From Paracoccaceae bacterium (GTDB taxonomy: Bacteria; Pseudomonadota; Alphaproteobacteria; Rhodobacterales; Rhodobacteraceae): DNA of 8,050 nucleotides. Shown here one piece after another: positions 1 to 6,539 of this stretch. The position numbers were made by a program, and so were the translations under genes. Numbering within the stretch: position 1 is the first letter of the stretch; every line of letters starts with the position of its first letter. The notes beneath the pieces were generated by a model. It saw only the letters and a program-made list of their open reading frames with translations, made no database searches and was not told the DNA's origin. The stretch is from the NCBI GenBank assembly GCA_009922885.1, contig RFUP01000091.1:1-8050 (forward strand), given 5' to 3'.

Positions 1-122
1 CAAGAGCGGAACTGGGCCTCTACGGCGGGGCGGTTTTGTGCGGATGATTCTTGGGGGCAGAGCAGGGCGAGCGCCAAGGCAAGGGCGAGCAAAACCGGTT
101 TTTTCAGACAGCCCCGCACCAT
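1..122 (-). CDS. N-terminus of an exported protein, possibly a lytic murein transglycosylase (partial)
   Basis: The frame opens with ATG at 122 and runs off the window start, giving 40 full codons. The visible residues form a classic Sec signal peptide: basic n-region (R3, K7, K8), a leucine/alanine core at about residues 10-21, and a plausible signal peptidase I site after SSA (residue 28). Cys22 is preceded by Leu-Leu, so it is not a good lipobox. The first mature residues (QNRPAVEAQFRS) resemble the start of periplasmic MltB-type lytic transglycosylases of Rhodobacterales, which cleave peptidoglycan glycan strands. That resemblance is from memory and covers only a dozen residues. A GGGGTG ribosome site lies about 6 bases upstream of the ATG. 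It follows tdk on the same strand after 84 bases, so co-transcription is possible. The signal peptide is secure; the enzyme identity is tentative. Confidence 0.55.
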   Translation of the reverse strand, partial: MVRGCLKKPVLLALALALALLCPQESSAQNRPAVEAQFRS

Positions 123-135
123 TTCACACCCCGTA

Positions 136-159
136 TTGACCTGATTTCCGTCAGGTTAA
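136..159. repeat. Inverted repeat between tdk and the exported-protein gene
   Basis: TTGACCTGA (136-144) pairs with TCAGGTTAA (151-159) around a 6-base loop, giving nine pairs including one G-T wobble. It lies in the 84-base gap between the tdk stop and the next minus-strand start, about 14 bases before that start. No T-run follows on the minus strand, so it is not a typical intrinsic terminator. It could be an operator or an RNA processing or attenuation hairpin in the leader of the downstream gene. Confidence 0.4.
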
Positions 160-206
160 CAGGTTTGCCGCAGTGCGCCAGCTTACCGCTAGCGGTTGAG
201 CGGGGA

Positions 207-794
207 TTAGCTGGGCGTGTCACCGACAGCTTCGCGCCAGTGGCGGCGGCAGAGGCTTTCGTAGGTCTCATTTCCACCGATCTGCACCTGTGCGCCGTCT
301 TTGAGCGCTTTGCCATCCGCGCCCTTCCGGACGACCATCGTGGCCTTCTTGCCGCAATGGCAGATGGTGCGAACCTCGCGCATCTCGTCGGCCAGTGCGA
401 GGAGGGCGGCGGAGCCGGGGAACAGCTCGCCCCGGAAGTCGACGCGGAGGCCGTAGGCCATGACCGGAACGCCCAGATCATCCACGGCGCGGGCGAGTTG
501 CCAGACCTGATCCTTGGTGAGGAACTGTGCCTCATCAAGGAAGATGCAGGCGACGGGGCCTTTCTCTAAGCGATTGGCAATAATGGAAAAAAGATCGTCC
601 TCCGCCGTGAAGGTCGATGCGGTTTCCCCGATGCCGATGCGGCTGGCGATCCGGCCTTCTCCGGCGCGCGTATCGAAGCGGGCGGTGAGAAGAAAGGTTT
701 CCATGCCGCGTTCGCGGTAATTGTGGGACGCTTGCAGCAGGATCGTCGACTTGCCCGCGTTCATCGTCGAGTAATGGAAGTAGAGCTTGGCCAT
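207..794 (-). CDS. tdk: Thymidine kinase (type II, zinc-binding)
   Basis: This 195-residue cytosolic enzyme phosphorylates thymidine (and deoxyuridine) with ATP, feeding dTMP to the salvage pathway. The sequence aligns from end to end with E. coli Tdk. Residues 9-17 (STMNAGKST) hold the P-loop, DEAQFL (87-92) contains the metal-binding Asp and catalytic Glu, and YGLRVDFRGELF (114-125) is the conserved lasso/core region. Cys145, Cys147, Cys182 and His185 are the expected structural zinc ligands. The ATG at 794 was chosen because family homology begins exactly at MAKLYFHYS; the frame stays open to 932, but those 46 extra codons look non-coding. No strong Shine-Dalgarno is visible upstream of 794. 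The protein is slightly shorter than E. coli Tdk and lacks its C-terminal tail. The preceding intergenic region has a strong hairpin about 100 bases upstream that could affect the leader. Confidence 0.95.
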   Translation of the reverse strand: MAKLYFHYSTMNAGKSTILLQASHNYRERGMETFLLTARFDTRAGEGRIASRIGIGETASTFTAEDDLFSIIANRLEKGPVACIFLDEAQFLTKDQVWQLARAVDDLGVPVMAYGLRVDFRGELFPGSAALLALADEMREVRTICHCGKKATMVVRKGADGKALKDGAQVQIGGNETYESLCRRHWREAVGDTPS

Positions 795-890
795 GAACAA
801 GGAATTAACGGGCGGTTCGACAGGCTGCAAGTGGAGAGAGCGGGGGAAGCCCGTCCGTGAGTGGACAGCCTGAGGAAGATCGGGACTAAA

Positions 891-924
891 GCCGTCAGGG
901 ATACTTCTGGAGCACCCTGACGGC
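891..924. repeat. Perfect 10-bp inverted repeat with 14-base loop
   Basis: GCCGTCAGGG (891-900) is exactly complementary to CCCTGACGGC (915-924). Read on the minus strand the stem is followed by CTTTAG, only a short T-run, about 97 bases before the tdk start. It could be a weak terminator or attenuator in the tdk leader, or the footprint of a small mobile repeat. The pairing is certain; the role is unknown. Confidence 0.5.
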
Positions 925-970
925 CTCACCATTTACCCGTTCCGGTGGCGAAGCGGACTTCCCCCACCCT

Positions 971-990
971 ACGGTGCCGGGGGGCACCGT
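971..990. repeat. Perfect 8-bp hairpin with GGGG loop
   Basis: ACGGTGCC (971-978) pairs with GGCACCGT (983-990) around a 4-base loop. The stem is compact and GC-rich but lacks a U-tract on either strand. It sits eight bases before a second, AT-richer inverted repeat. Confidence 0.45.
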
Positions 991-998
991 TTACTCGC

Positions 999-1024
999 AC
1001 AATCCCGGAAGCTGTTGGGATTGT
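999..1024. promoter_or_regulatory. Candidate operator or terminator: 8-bp inverted repeat beside an AT-rich element
   Basis: ACAATCCC (999-1006) and GGGATTGT (1017-1024) are perfect inverted arms separated by 10 bases and followed at once by TTTATAAA. The arm-to-arm spacing suits a dimeric regulator, and the site is 87 bases before the start of a gene with a putative helix-turn-helix, so autoregulation is a reasonable guess. Read as RNA on the plus strand, the stem followed by a short U-run could instead be a weak terminator. Confidence 0.3.
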
Positions 1025-1110
1025 TTTATAAATGACAGGGGCGACGAAATTCAGTAATGGGAAAGGACAAATGGATTTCCCCGCTATCCACGGGGGTAGG
1101 AAGGACCGCG

Positions 1111-1560
1111 ATGAGCAGCTATCTGAAGAAGCACACAGAGGCTTTGGTGAAGGATGTTGGGATCGAGGCGGCCTGTGAAATTTCGGGGAAATCGAAGGCG
1201 ACGTTGGGGCGGTATTATTCCGAGCATGCCGAGCACCAAGACCGCTATATGCCCATCGACACCGTGGCCCAGTTGGAAGCGGCGGCATCCTTTCCGCATG
1301 TGACGGCGGCCTTGGCGGATTTGCGGGGGATCACGCTTAGCTACGAAGGGCGCGGCGAGAACGCTCCGCGAAAAGGCGGGATAAATCAGGATGTTATCAC
1401 GCTGTCGCAGCGCTTTGCGATGCTGATGGCGGAGTATAACCAGTCCATCGAGGACGGGAAAATCTCGGTCAACGAGGCCAAGCGATTGCTGCGGGAAACG
1501 GTGGCGTTGCAGCAGATCCTGATCGATATGAAGCTGCATCTGGAAGACGAAACTGTCTGA
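1111..1560 (+). CDS. Hypothetical protein with putative helix-turn-helix (phage-regulator-like)
   Basis: I do not recognise a named family. The 149-residue product is soluble, with no signal peptide or membrane segment. Residues about 18-37 (IEAACEISGKSKATLGRYYS) look like a helix-turn-helix: a small-residue helix, a turn at GKS, then a polar recognition-type helix, as in small phage CII-like or Cro-like regulators. Residues 50-72 look helical. After a low-complexity Gly/Arg stretch (80-90), residues about 94-145 form a long amphipathic helical region suited to oligomerisation. The ATG at 1111 is preferred over the in-frame ATG at 1057 because AAGGA (1101-1105) lies five bases upstream and the extra 18 codons look unstructured. 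The gene stands alone between tdk and a run of 11-bp repeats. A DNA-binding role is inferred from the motif only. Confidence 0.7.
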   Translation: MSSYLKKHTEALVKDVGIEAACEISGKSKATLGRYYSEHAEHQDRYMPIDTVAQLEAAASFPHVTAALADLRGITLSYEGRGENAPRKGGINQDVITLSQRFAMLMAEYNQSIEDGKISVNEAKRLLRETVALQQILIDMKLHLEDETV

Positions 1561-1582
1561 AAAACCCCATTTTCGAAGCGTA

Positions 1583-1614
1583 TGGATTGCGTCTGGCTTG
1601 CGTATGGCTTGCGT
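1583..1614. repeat. Three tandem 11-bp repeats (TGGmTTGCGT)
   Basis: Three direct copies follow one another at exactly 11-base spacing: TGGATTGCGT (1583-1592), TGGCTTGCGT (1594-1603) and TGGCTTGCGT (1605-1614). Copies two and three are identical and copy one differs at one base. The spacing is close to one helical turn, so all copies face the same side of the DNA, as in iteron-like protein-binding arrays. The array begins 23 bases after the stop of the preceding putative regulator and 85 bases before the antitoxin-like pseudogene. Chance slippage is the alternative. Confidence 0.55.
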
Positions 1615-1698
1615 CATGACGTTCCGCGCGGTGGGCTGGGGCTTCGTTAACGGCCTTTCGGGCATGGTTCGGGGCATCAACCGATGCGAGGACACCCG

Positions 1699-1974
1699 AT
1701 GCCCAGCCCCAAACGCCAGACCCGCACCAAGATCGAAGCGCAGAACCTGCATTACCTGAGGGATGTGTTTGCGCAGTTGGAATAGGACCTCCACGCCCCG
1801 GTTCTGAGCGCGCGCCGCATCCCCGGCGAATGGACCGAGATCGCACAGGCCCGCTACCCGCAACAGAAGGAGAAGGTGACGTTCTGGGTGGAGAAGGATG
1901 TGCTGCGCTTCTTCCGCTCGATGGGAGAGGGATACAGCGTTTCTTTAAGACATATCTGCGAAGAAGATCTGTGA
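1699..1974 (+). pseudogene. Broken BrnA-like (DUF4415-type) antitoxin remnant
   Basis: An ATG at 1699, preceded by GAGGA six bases upstream, opens a frame that looks like a real gene: basic N-terminus (MPSPKRQTRTKIEAQN), then an in-frame TAG at 1783-1785 after only 28 codons. The same frame continues with coding character (AWTEIA-like helix, then KVTFWVEKDVLRFFRSMGEGY at about 1870-1935). The FWVEKDVLRFFRSMGEGY segment resembles the ribbon-helix-helix-like core of BrnA-family antitoxins (typically a [R/W]xDxDVLxxFxxxGxGYQ pattern). After GYS, about 1942, the expected RxNxVLRAYM continuation is absent: the frame gives unrelated residues and stops at 1972-1974. It therefore has two lesions, a nonsense codon and a lost C-terminus. 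No BrnT toxin is visible beside it. The family call rests on remembered motifs; the pseudogene call is stronger. Confidence 0.6.
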
Positions 1975-1998
1975 CGTGCCGCTGCTTCGACCTCAACC

Positions 1999-2032
1999 TT
2001 GACGTGACAATGCAAATGCATTACTTCGTGAC
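1999..2032 (+). promoter_or_regulatory. Candidate prlF-yhaV promoter and operator
   Basis: TTGACG (1999-2004) is a good -35 hexamer; about 17 bases on lies only a poor -10 (TACTTC, 2022-2027). Between them is the inverted repeat AATGC-N4-GCATT (2009-2022), and a CGTGAC motif occurs twice (2003-2008 and 2027-2032) at 24-base spacing, flanking it. PrlF is an AbrB-fold antitoxin known to repress its own operon, so symmetric elements overlapping the promoter are expected. The exact operator is inferred. Confidence 0.35.
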
Positions 2033-2060
2033 CACACCACTGTCTTCCATGGAACCTCTT

Positions 2061-2387
2061 ATGGCGACGCTTTCTCAGGATGTGTCCACCCTGACCGACC
2101 GTTATCAGACGACGGTGCCGCTTGGTGTGCGCAAGCTGCTGAAGCTCAACAAGGGCGACAAGATCCGCTACTGCACCGAGCCGAGCGGGCGGGTCTATAT
2201 CGAACTCATGCGGACGGACGCGGAAGATCCGGCATTGGGGGCGTTTCTCGATCTGATCGAAACCGATATTGCGGCGCATCCTGAGCGCATTCGGGGATTC
2301 AGCGGCGCTTTGCAGGATCGCCTCAAAGCGTTGGTGGGTGATATTGAGATTGATCTGGATGAGACGCTTTCGCCCGAGGACGAATGA
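2061..2387 (+). CDS. prlF: PrlF-family antitoxin (AbrB/SpoVT fold)
   Basis: This 108-residue protein is the antitoxin of a PrlF-YhaV type II pair: it binds and silences YhaV and, with it, represses their operon. Residues about 8-50 form the swapped-hairpin AbrB DNA-binding domain, with the family signature RYQTTVPLGVRKLLKLNKGDKI starting at residue 14. The C-terminal part is the acidic toxin-binding region, and ALGAFLDLIETDIAAHPERI (58-77) closely follows E. coli PrlF (NAFLRFLDADIQNNP). The total length matches E. coli PrlF (111). I chose the ATG at 2061 because GGAA lies six bases upstream; ATG at 2049 is an alternative adding four residues. The stop overlaps the toxin start by ATGA, giving translational coupling with the antitoxin made first. 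Confidence 0.9.
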   Translation: MATLSQDVSTLTDRYQTTVPLGVRKLLKLNKGDKIRYCTEPSGRVYIELMRTDAEDPALGAFLDLIETDIAAHPERIRGFSGALQDRLKALVGDIEIDLDETLSPEDE

Positions 2388-2902
2388 CGGGCGGCTTGGG
2401 GCGCTTGGACGCGCCACTTGTTGTCAATGGATGGTCCTTCTTCGCGCATCCGGTTTTTCTGGAGCAGTTGGAAGCGCTGATTGGCGAGGTGGAAACGCGA
2501 CGGCTGCACGATCCGGAGAACTGGCGGAAGAAGAACTGCACGAAGCGGCTCGCAGCTATTTTCCGGCTGATTTCGGAGGTGATCCCGGCCGATCCGGGGG
2601 CGCCTGTTTTTCGGCAAGGCGATACGCTCGGCGATCAGAGAAAGCACTGGTTTCGGGCAAAGTTCTTCCAGCAATACCGTTTGTTCTATCGCTTCAACCG
2701 CGACGCCAAAGTGATTGTGCTGGCATGGGTGAATGATGATGCGACGCTCCGGGCCTATGGCAGCAAGACCGACGCCTATGCCACGTTCCGCAATATGTTG
2801 GAGAGTGGCAATCCGCCGGATGACTTTGACGCCTTGATGCGAGAGGCCACTGCCGAGGCAGAACGGTTCCGCGCCGATCTTGAACGCGAGGTGGGGCGGT
2901 GA
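2384..2902 (+). CDS. yhaV: YhaV-family toxin (RelE-superfamily ribonuclease)
   Basis: The 172-residue product aligns along its length with E. coli YhaV, a RelE-superfamily mRNA-cleaving toxin that arrests growth when PrlF is lost. Recognisable blocks are VNGWSFFAHPVF (14-25), EVETRRLHDPENW (35-47), TKRLAAIFRLI (53-63), APVFRQGDTLG (73-83), HWFRAKFFQQYRLFYRF (88-104), KVIVLAWVNDDATLRAYGSKTDAY in the region 109-132, and MLESGNPPDDF (138-148). The basic and aromatic residues of the RAKF..YRLFYR core, the usual active-site surface of this fold, are intact and there is no frameshift, so the toxin looks functional. It has a short N-terminal extension and a charged C-terminal tail compared with the 154-residue E. 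coli protein. It starts inside the antitoxin stop codon and ends 21 bases before a strong hairpin terminator. Confidence 0.9.
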   Translation: MTGGLGRLDAPLVVNGWSFFAHPVFLEQLEALIGEVETRRLHDPENWRKKNCTKRLAAIFRLISEVIPADPGAPVFRQGDTLGDQRKHWFRAKFFQQYRLFYRFNRDAKVIVLAWVNDDATLRAYGSKTDAYATFRNMLESGNPPDDFDALMREATAEAERFRADLEREVGR

Positions 2903-2923
2903 GGGCAAAGAGGCAGTGAAAGA

Positions 2924-2950
2924 AAAAGCCGGGCGCTGGGCCCGGCTTTT
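2924..2950. terminator. Bidirectional intrinsic terminator between yhaV and carB
   Basis: AAAAGCCGGGC (2924-2934) pairs perfectly with GCCCGGCTTTT (2940-2950) around a five-base loop. The GC-rich stem has an A-run on one side and a T-run on the other, so it can end transcripts from both directions: the plus-strand toxin operon (stop at 2902) and the convergent minus-strand carB (stop at 2974). Confidence 0.85.
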
Positions 2951-2973
2951 GTGTTTGGCAGGTGTGACCGCGA

Positions 2974-5900
2974 TTAGCCTTGCAGCGTGCGGACGCGGTA
3001 GCCTTCGCCGCGTTCTTTCATCGCTTGGACGGCGGCGATGGAACCTGCGGCGGTGGTGAAGTAGGGGATCTTGTCGAAGAGGGCGACGCGGCGGATGTCG
3101 CGGCTGTCGGCGATGGCTTGCGCGCCTTCGGTGGTGTTGAAGACGAGCGCGATGGCGCCGTCTTTCAGCATATCGACGATATTCGGACGACCCTCGTAGA
3201 CCTTGTTCACCTGCTTGGCTTTGACGCCCTGTTCGGCGGCCCATTTCTGGGTGCCTTCGGTGGCGACGATTTCGAAGCCCATCGCGTCGAGGTCGCGCAG
3301 GGCGGAAGCCATGTCGGCGGTTTTGTCATCGTCGCGGATCGAGACGAAGACTTTGCCTTCTTCCGGCAGATGCGTGCCTGCGCCCATCTGCGCCTTGAGG
3401 AAGGCGAGGGGGAAGGAGCGATCCCAGCCCATGACTTCGCCCGTGGAGCGCATTTCCGGGCCGAGGAGCGTGTCGACGCCGGGGAAGCGGGCGAAGGGGA
3501 GCACGGCTTCTTTCACCGAGAACCACGGGGTTTTCGGATCGGCGAGGGTCATGGCATCGGCGAGCGGCAGCGGGCTGTCGGGGCCGACGCCTGCGGGGTA
3601 AGCGGCGCGGAGCGGGAAGTTCGACATCGGCTCGCCTGCCATGAGGCGCGCGGCGATGGAGGCAATCGCGCTGTCAGTGGCTTTGGCGACGAAGGGCACC
3701 GTGCGCGAGGCGCGCGGGTTCACTTCGATGAGGTAGACCTCGTTGTTCTTCACCGCGAATTGCACGTTCATGAGGCCGACCACGCCCAGAGAGAGGGCGA
3801 GTTCATGGGCCTGACGGGTGATTTCGGCAATGATTTCATCGGAGAGCGAGTAGGGCGGGAGCGAGCAGGCGCTATCGCCGGAGTGGACGCCGGCTTCTTC
3901 GATGTGCTGCATGATGCCCGCGACGTGGACGGTTTTGCCATCCGAGAGGGCGTCGACGTCGATCTCGACGGCCCCGGAAAGGTAGCTGTCGAGGAGGACG
4001 GGGCTGTCACCGGAAACGACGACGGCTTCCTTGATGTAGCGTTCGAGCTGGGCCTGATCGCGGACGATTTCCATGGCGCGGCCCCCCAGAACGTAGGAGG
4101 GGCGGATCACCAGCGGGAAGCCGATGGAGGCGGCGATTTGCAGGGCTTCGGCATCGGAATGGGCGATGCCGTTGACGGGCTGCTTCAGGCCGAGCTTGTT
4201 GACGAGTTGCTGGAAGCGCTCGCGGTCTTCGGCGAGGTCGATCGCGTCGGGGGTGGTGCCGAGGATCGGGATGCCTTCTTCGTAAAGCGCGTTGGCGAGT
4301 TTCAGCGGTGTCTGGCCGCCGAACTGGACGATGACGCCGTGGAGGGTGCCGTTTTCTTTTTCGACGCGGAGGATTTCCATCACGTGTTCGAAGGTGAGGG
4401 GCTCGAAATAGAGGCGGTCCGAGGTGTCATAGTCGGTGGAGACGGTCTCGGGGTTGCAGTTGACCATGATGGTTTCATAGCCCGCGTCGGTGAGTGCGAA
4501 GCAGGCGTGGCAGCAGCAATAGTCGAACTCGATGCCTTGGCCGATCCGGTTCGGGCCGCCGCCGAGGATGACGACTTTCTTCTTGTCGGAGGGGCGGGCT
4601 TCGCATTCAACGTCGCCCATCGCGGGGGCTTCATAGGTGGAATACATGTAGGGGGTTTGCGCTTCGAATTCAGCGGCGCAGGTGTCGATGCGCTTGAACA
4701 CGGCGGTGACGCCGAGGTTCTGGCGGGCGCGACGGACGTTGCCTTCGGTGCGGCCGGTGAGCTTGGCGAGGCGGGCGTCGGTGAAGCCGAGCATCTTGAG
4801 GGCGCGGAGGCCTTCCTCGGTGACGGGCAGGCCGTTCTTTTTCACTTGCGCTTCGGCGTCGATGATTTCGCGGATGCGGGCGAGGAACCAGGGGTCGAAC
4901 TTGGTGACGGCCTGGATTTCATCGTCCGAGAGGCCGTGGCGCATCGCTTGGGCGATGACGCGGAGGCGGTCCGGGGTGGCTTGGCTGAGGGCCTTCTTGA
5001 TTGCGGCCACGTCGGGCGCGCCGGGGATCTCGACCTCGTCGAAGCCCGTCAGGCCAGTTTCGAGGGAGGCCAGCGCCTTTTGCATGGATTCGTGGAAGGT
5101 GCGGCCGATGGCCATGGCCTCTCCCACGGATTTCATCGCGGTGGTGAGGTGGGGCTGGGAGCCGGGGAACTTCTCGAAGGCAAAGCGCGGGATCTTGGTG
5201 ACGACATAGTCGATGGTCGGCTCGAAGGAGGCGGGCGTGACCTTGGTGATGTCGTTGTCGAGTTCGTCGAGGGTGTAGCCGACGGCGAGCTTGGCGGCGA
5301 TTTTCGCAATCGGGAAGCCCGTGGCCTTGGAGGCGAGCGCCGAGGAGCGCGACACGCGGGGGTTCATCTCGATGACGACCATGCGGCCATCGGCGGGGTT
5401 GATCGCCCACTGCACGTTGGAACCGCCGGTTTCGACGCCGATTTCACGCAGCACGGCAATCGAGCCATTGCGCATGATCTGGTATTCTTTGTCGGTGAGC
5501 GTGAGGGCGGGGGCGACGGTGATCGAGTCGCCCGTATGCACGCCCATCGGATCGACGTTTTCGATGGAGCAGACGATGATGGCGTTGTCGGCTTTGTCGC
5601 GCACGACTTCCATCTCGTATTCTTTCCAGCCGAGGAGCGATTCATCGACGAGGATCTGGCCTACGGGGGAGGCATCCATGCCGGAGCGGCAGTAATGCTC
5701 GTAATCCTCGCGGTTATAGGCGACACCGCCGCCCGTGCCGCCCAGCGTGAAGGCGGGGCGGATGATGGCGGGAAGGCCGATTTCTTCGAGGGCTTCGAGG
5801 GCGAGGCGGACGCCTTCTTTCAGATCGCGCTTGCCGTTCGGCAGTTTCGGCGCGGTCACGATCGTGGCTTTGGGGTTTTCGATGCCGAGGCGGTCCATGG

Positions 5901-6303
5901 CTTCGCGGAAGAGCTTCCGGTCTTCGGCCATCTCGATGGCCTCGCGCTTGGCACCGATCATTTCGACACCGAACTTCTCAAGGACGCCCATATCGGCGAG
6001 TGCGAGCGCGGTGTTGAGGCCGGTTTGACCGCCCATGGTCGGCAGGAGCGCGTCGGGGCGCTCGGCTTCGATGATCTTGGCGACAACTTCGGGGGTGATC
6101 GGCTCGATATAGGTGGCGTCTGCGAGGCCCGGATCGGTCATGATCGTGGCGGGGTTCGAGTTCACCAGAATGACGCGGTAGCCTTCTTCGCGGAGCGCTT
6201 TACAGGCTTGCGCGCCCGAGTAGTCGAATTCGCAGGCTTGGCCGATGACAATGGGCCCGGCGCCGATGATCATGATCGATTTGATATCGGTTCTTTTCGG
6301 CAT
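2974..6303 (-). CDS. carB: Carbamoyl-phosphate synthase, large subunit
   Basis: The enzyme makes carbamoyl phosphate from bicarbonate, ammonia (from glutamine via CarA) and two ATP, for arginine and pyrimidine synthesis. All four domains are present in 1109 residues (E. coli: 1073). The carboxyphosphate half (1-~410) has GAGPIVIGQACEFDYSG (14-30), the glycine loop FTLGGTGGG (185-193) and EMNPRVSRSSALASKATG (312-329). A helical oligomerisation domain follows (~410-570). The carbamate half has GGGPNRIGQGIEFDY (581-595), SYVLGGRAMEI and EVNPRASRTVPFVAKATD. The MGS-like allosteric domain (~980-1109) starts at KVFVSIRDDDK and contains NKVYEGRPNIVD. An insertion near residues 150-165 (LPNGKRDLKEG) accounts for part of the extra length. 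The ATG at 6303 has AGAGGTG five bases upstream. CarA is not in the window. The gene is transcribed divergently from aspS and ends against a shared terminator. Confidence 0.98.
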   Translation of the reverse strand: MPKRTDIKSIMIIGAGPIVIGQACEFDYSGAQACKALREEGYRVILVNSNPATIMTDPGLADATYIEPITPEVVAKIIEAERPDALLPTMGGQTGLNTALALADMGVLEKFGVEMIGAKREAIEMAEDRKLFREAMDRLGIENPKATIVTAPKLPNGKRDLKEGVRLALEALEEIGLPAIIRPAFTLGGTGGGVAYNREDYEHYCRSGMDASPVGQILVDESLLGWKEYEMEVVRDKADNAIIVCSIENVDPMGVHTGDSITVAPALTLTDKEYQIMRNGSIAVLREIGVETGGSNVQWAINPADGRMVVIEMNPRVSRSSALASKATGFPIAKIAAKLAVGYTLDELDNDITKVTPASFEPTIDYVVTKIPRFAFEKFPGSQPHLTTAMKSVGEAMAIGRTFHESMQKALASLETGLTGFDEVEIPGAPDVAAIKKALSQATPDRLRVIAQAMRHGLSDDEIQAVTKFDPWFLARIREIIDAEAQVKKNGLPVTEEGLRALKMLGFTDARLAKLTGRTEGNVRRARQNLGVTAVFKRIDTCAAEFEAQTPYMYSTYEAPAMGDVECEARPSDKKKVVILGGGPNRIGQGIEFDYCCCHACFALTDAGYETIMVNCNPETVSTDYDTSDRLYFEPLTFEHVMEILRVEKENGTLHGVIVQFGGQTPLKLANALYEEGIPILGTTPDAIDLAEDRERFQQLVNKLGLKQPVNGIAHSDAEALQIAASIGFPLVIRPSYVLGGRAMEIVRDQAQLERYIKEAVVVSGDSPVLLDSYLSGAVEIDVDALSDGKTVHVAGIMQHIEEAGVHSGDSACSLPPYSLSDEIIAEITRQAHELALSLGVVGLMNVQFAVKNNEVYLIEVNPRASRTVPFVAKATDSAIASIAARLMAGEPMSNFPLRAAYPAGVGPDSPLPLADAMTLADPKTPWFSVKEAVLPFARFPGVDTLLGPEMRSTGEVMGWDRSFPLAFLKAQMGAGTHLPEEGKVFVSIRDDDKTADMASALRDLDAMGFEIVATEGTQKWAAEQGVKAKQVNKVYEGRPNIVDMLKDGAIALVFNTTEGAQAIADSRDIRRVALFDKIPYFTTAAGSIAAVQAMKERGEGYRVRTLQG

Positions 6304-6386
6304 GGGGGCACCTCTTTTATGTATGGCAGCGGCAGGGGGCGACAGGGGCGAGAAACGAGTCCCTCCCCATGCGCAAATTGTCGTGC

Positions 6387-6414
6387 GTTATAGACATAGA
6401 GCCGCCCCGCGCAA
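6387..6414 (-). promoter_or_regulatory. Candidate carB promoter
   Basis: On the minus strand, TTGCGC (6414-6409) and TATAAC (6392-6387) are separated by 16 bases. The -10 matches five of six sigma-70 consensus bases; the -35 keeps only the TTG core, which is common in Rhodobacteraceae. Transcription would begin near 6380 and leave a leader of about 75 bases before the carB ATG. I saw no clear riboswitch or attenuator in the leader. Confidence 0.5.
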
Positions 6415-6539
6415 CCCCAAAGGCCGGGTTTTTCGCAGGTCATTTGTGCCGCATCCGAAAGGGGGGCAGTGAATGCGGGGAAAACTGGCCGAAACCCGCT
6501 GCAAAGGGCGAGGAAAAGGCGGCATTTGCGGGCTTTCCC

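Larger units (their letters stand above)
795..1110. other. 316-base divergent intergenic region rich in inverted repeats
   Basis: This region separates tdk (minus) from the helix-turn-helix gene at 1111 (plus), so it must hold the start signals of both. I find no convincing gene here. It contains three perfect inverted repeats (891-924, 971-990 and 999-1024) and a self-complementary AT element, TTTATAAA (1025-1032), which could act as a -10 region in either direction although no good -35 partner is seen. The short minus-strand frame reaching 926 overlaps the plus-strand gene and has no recognisable protein character. Confidence 0.5.

Noticed and set aside
185..196. The 12-base palindrome ACCGCTAGCGGT just after the tdk stop, considered as a terminator.
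   Set aside because: It would fold as only four pairs with a four-base loop and no T-run follows; it may be chance or a small binding site.
795..932. A 46-residue N-terminal extension of thymidine kinase.
   Set aside because: Family homology starts exactly at MAKLYFHYS, and the extra codons are Pro/Ser/Arg-rich without conserved features.
1830..2060. A long N-terminal extension of PrlF starting at 1830.
   Set aside because: It overlaps the antitoxin remnant in another frame; PrlF homology and the GGAA ribosome site support the start at 2061.
2195..3244. A 349-codon minus-strand frame spanning yhaV and the end of carB.
   Set aside because: It overlaps three well-supported features, crosses the terminator, and its Arg/His-rich product is typical of a shadow frame.
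2980..6393. A 1137-codon open frame on the plus strand covering all of carB.
   Set aside because: It is the mirror frame of a GC-rich gene whose codon bias removes stop codons on the other strand. Its product is a Gly/Ala/Asp/Glu/His-rich string without recognisable domains, and carB is unmistakable on the minus strand.
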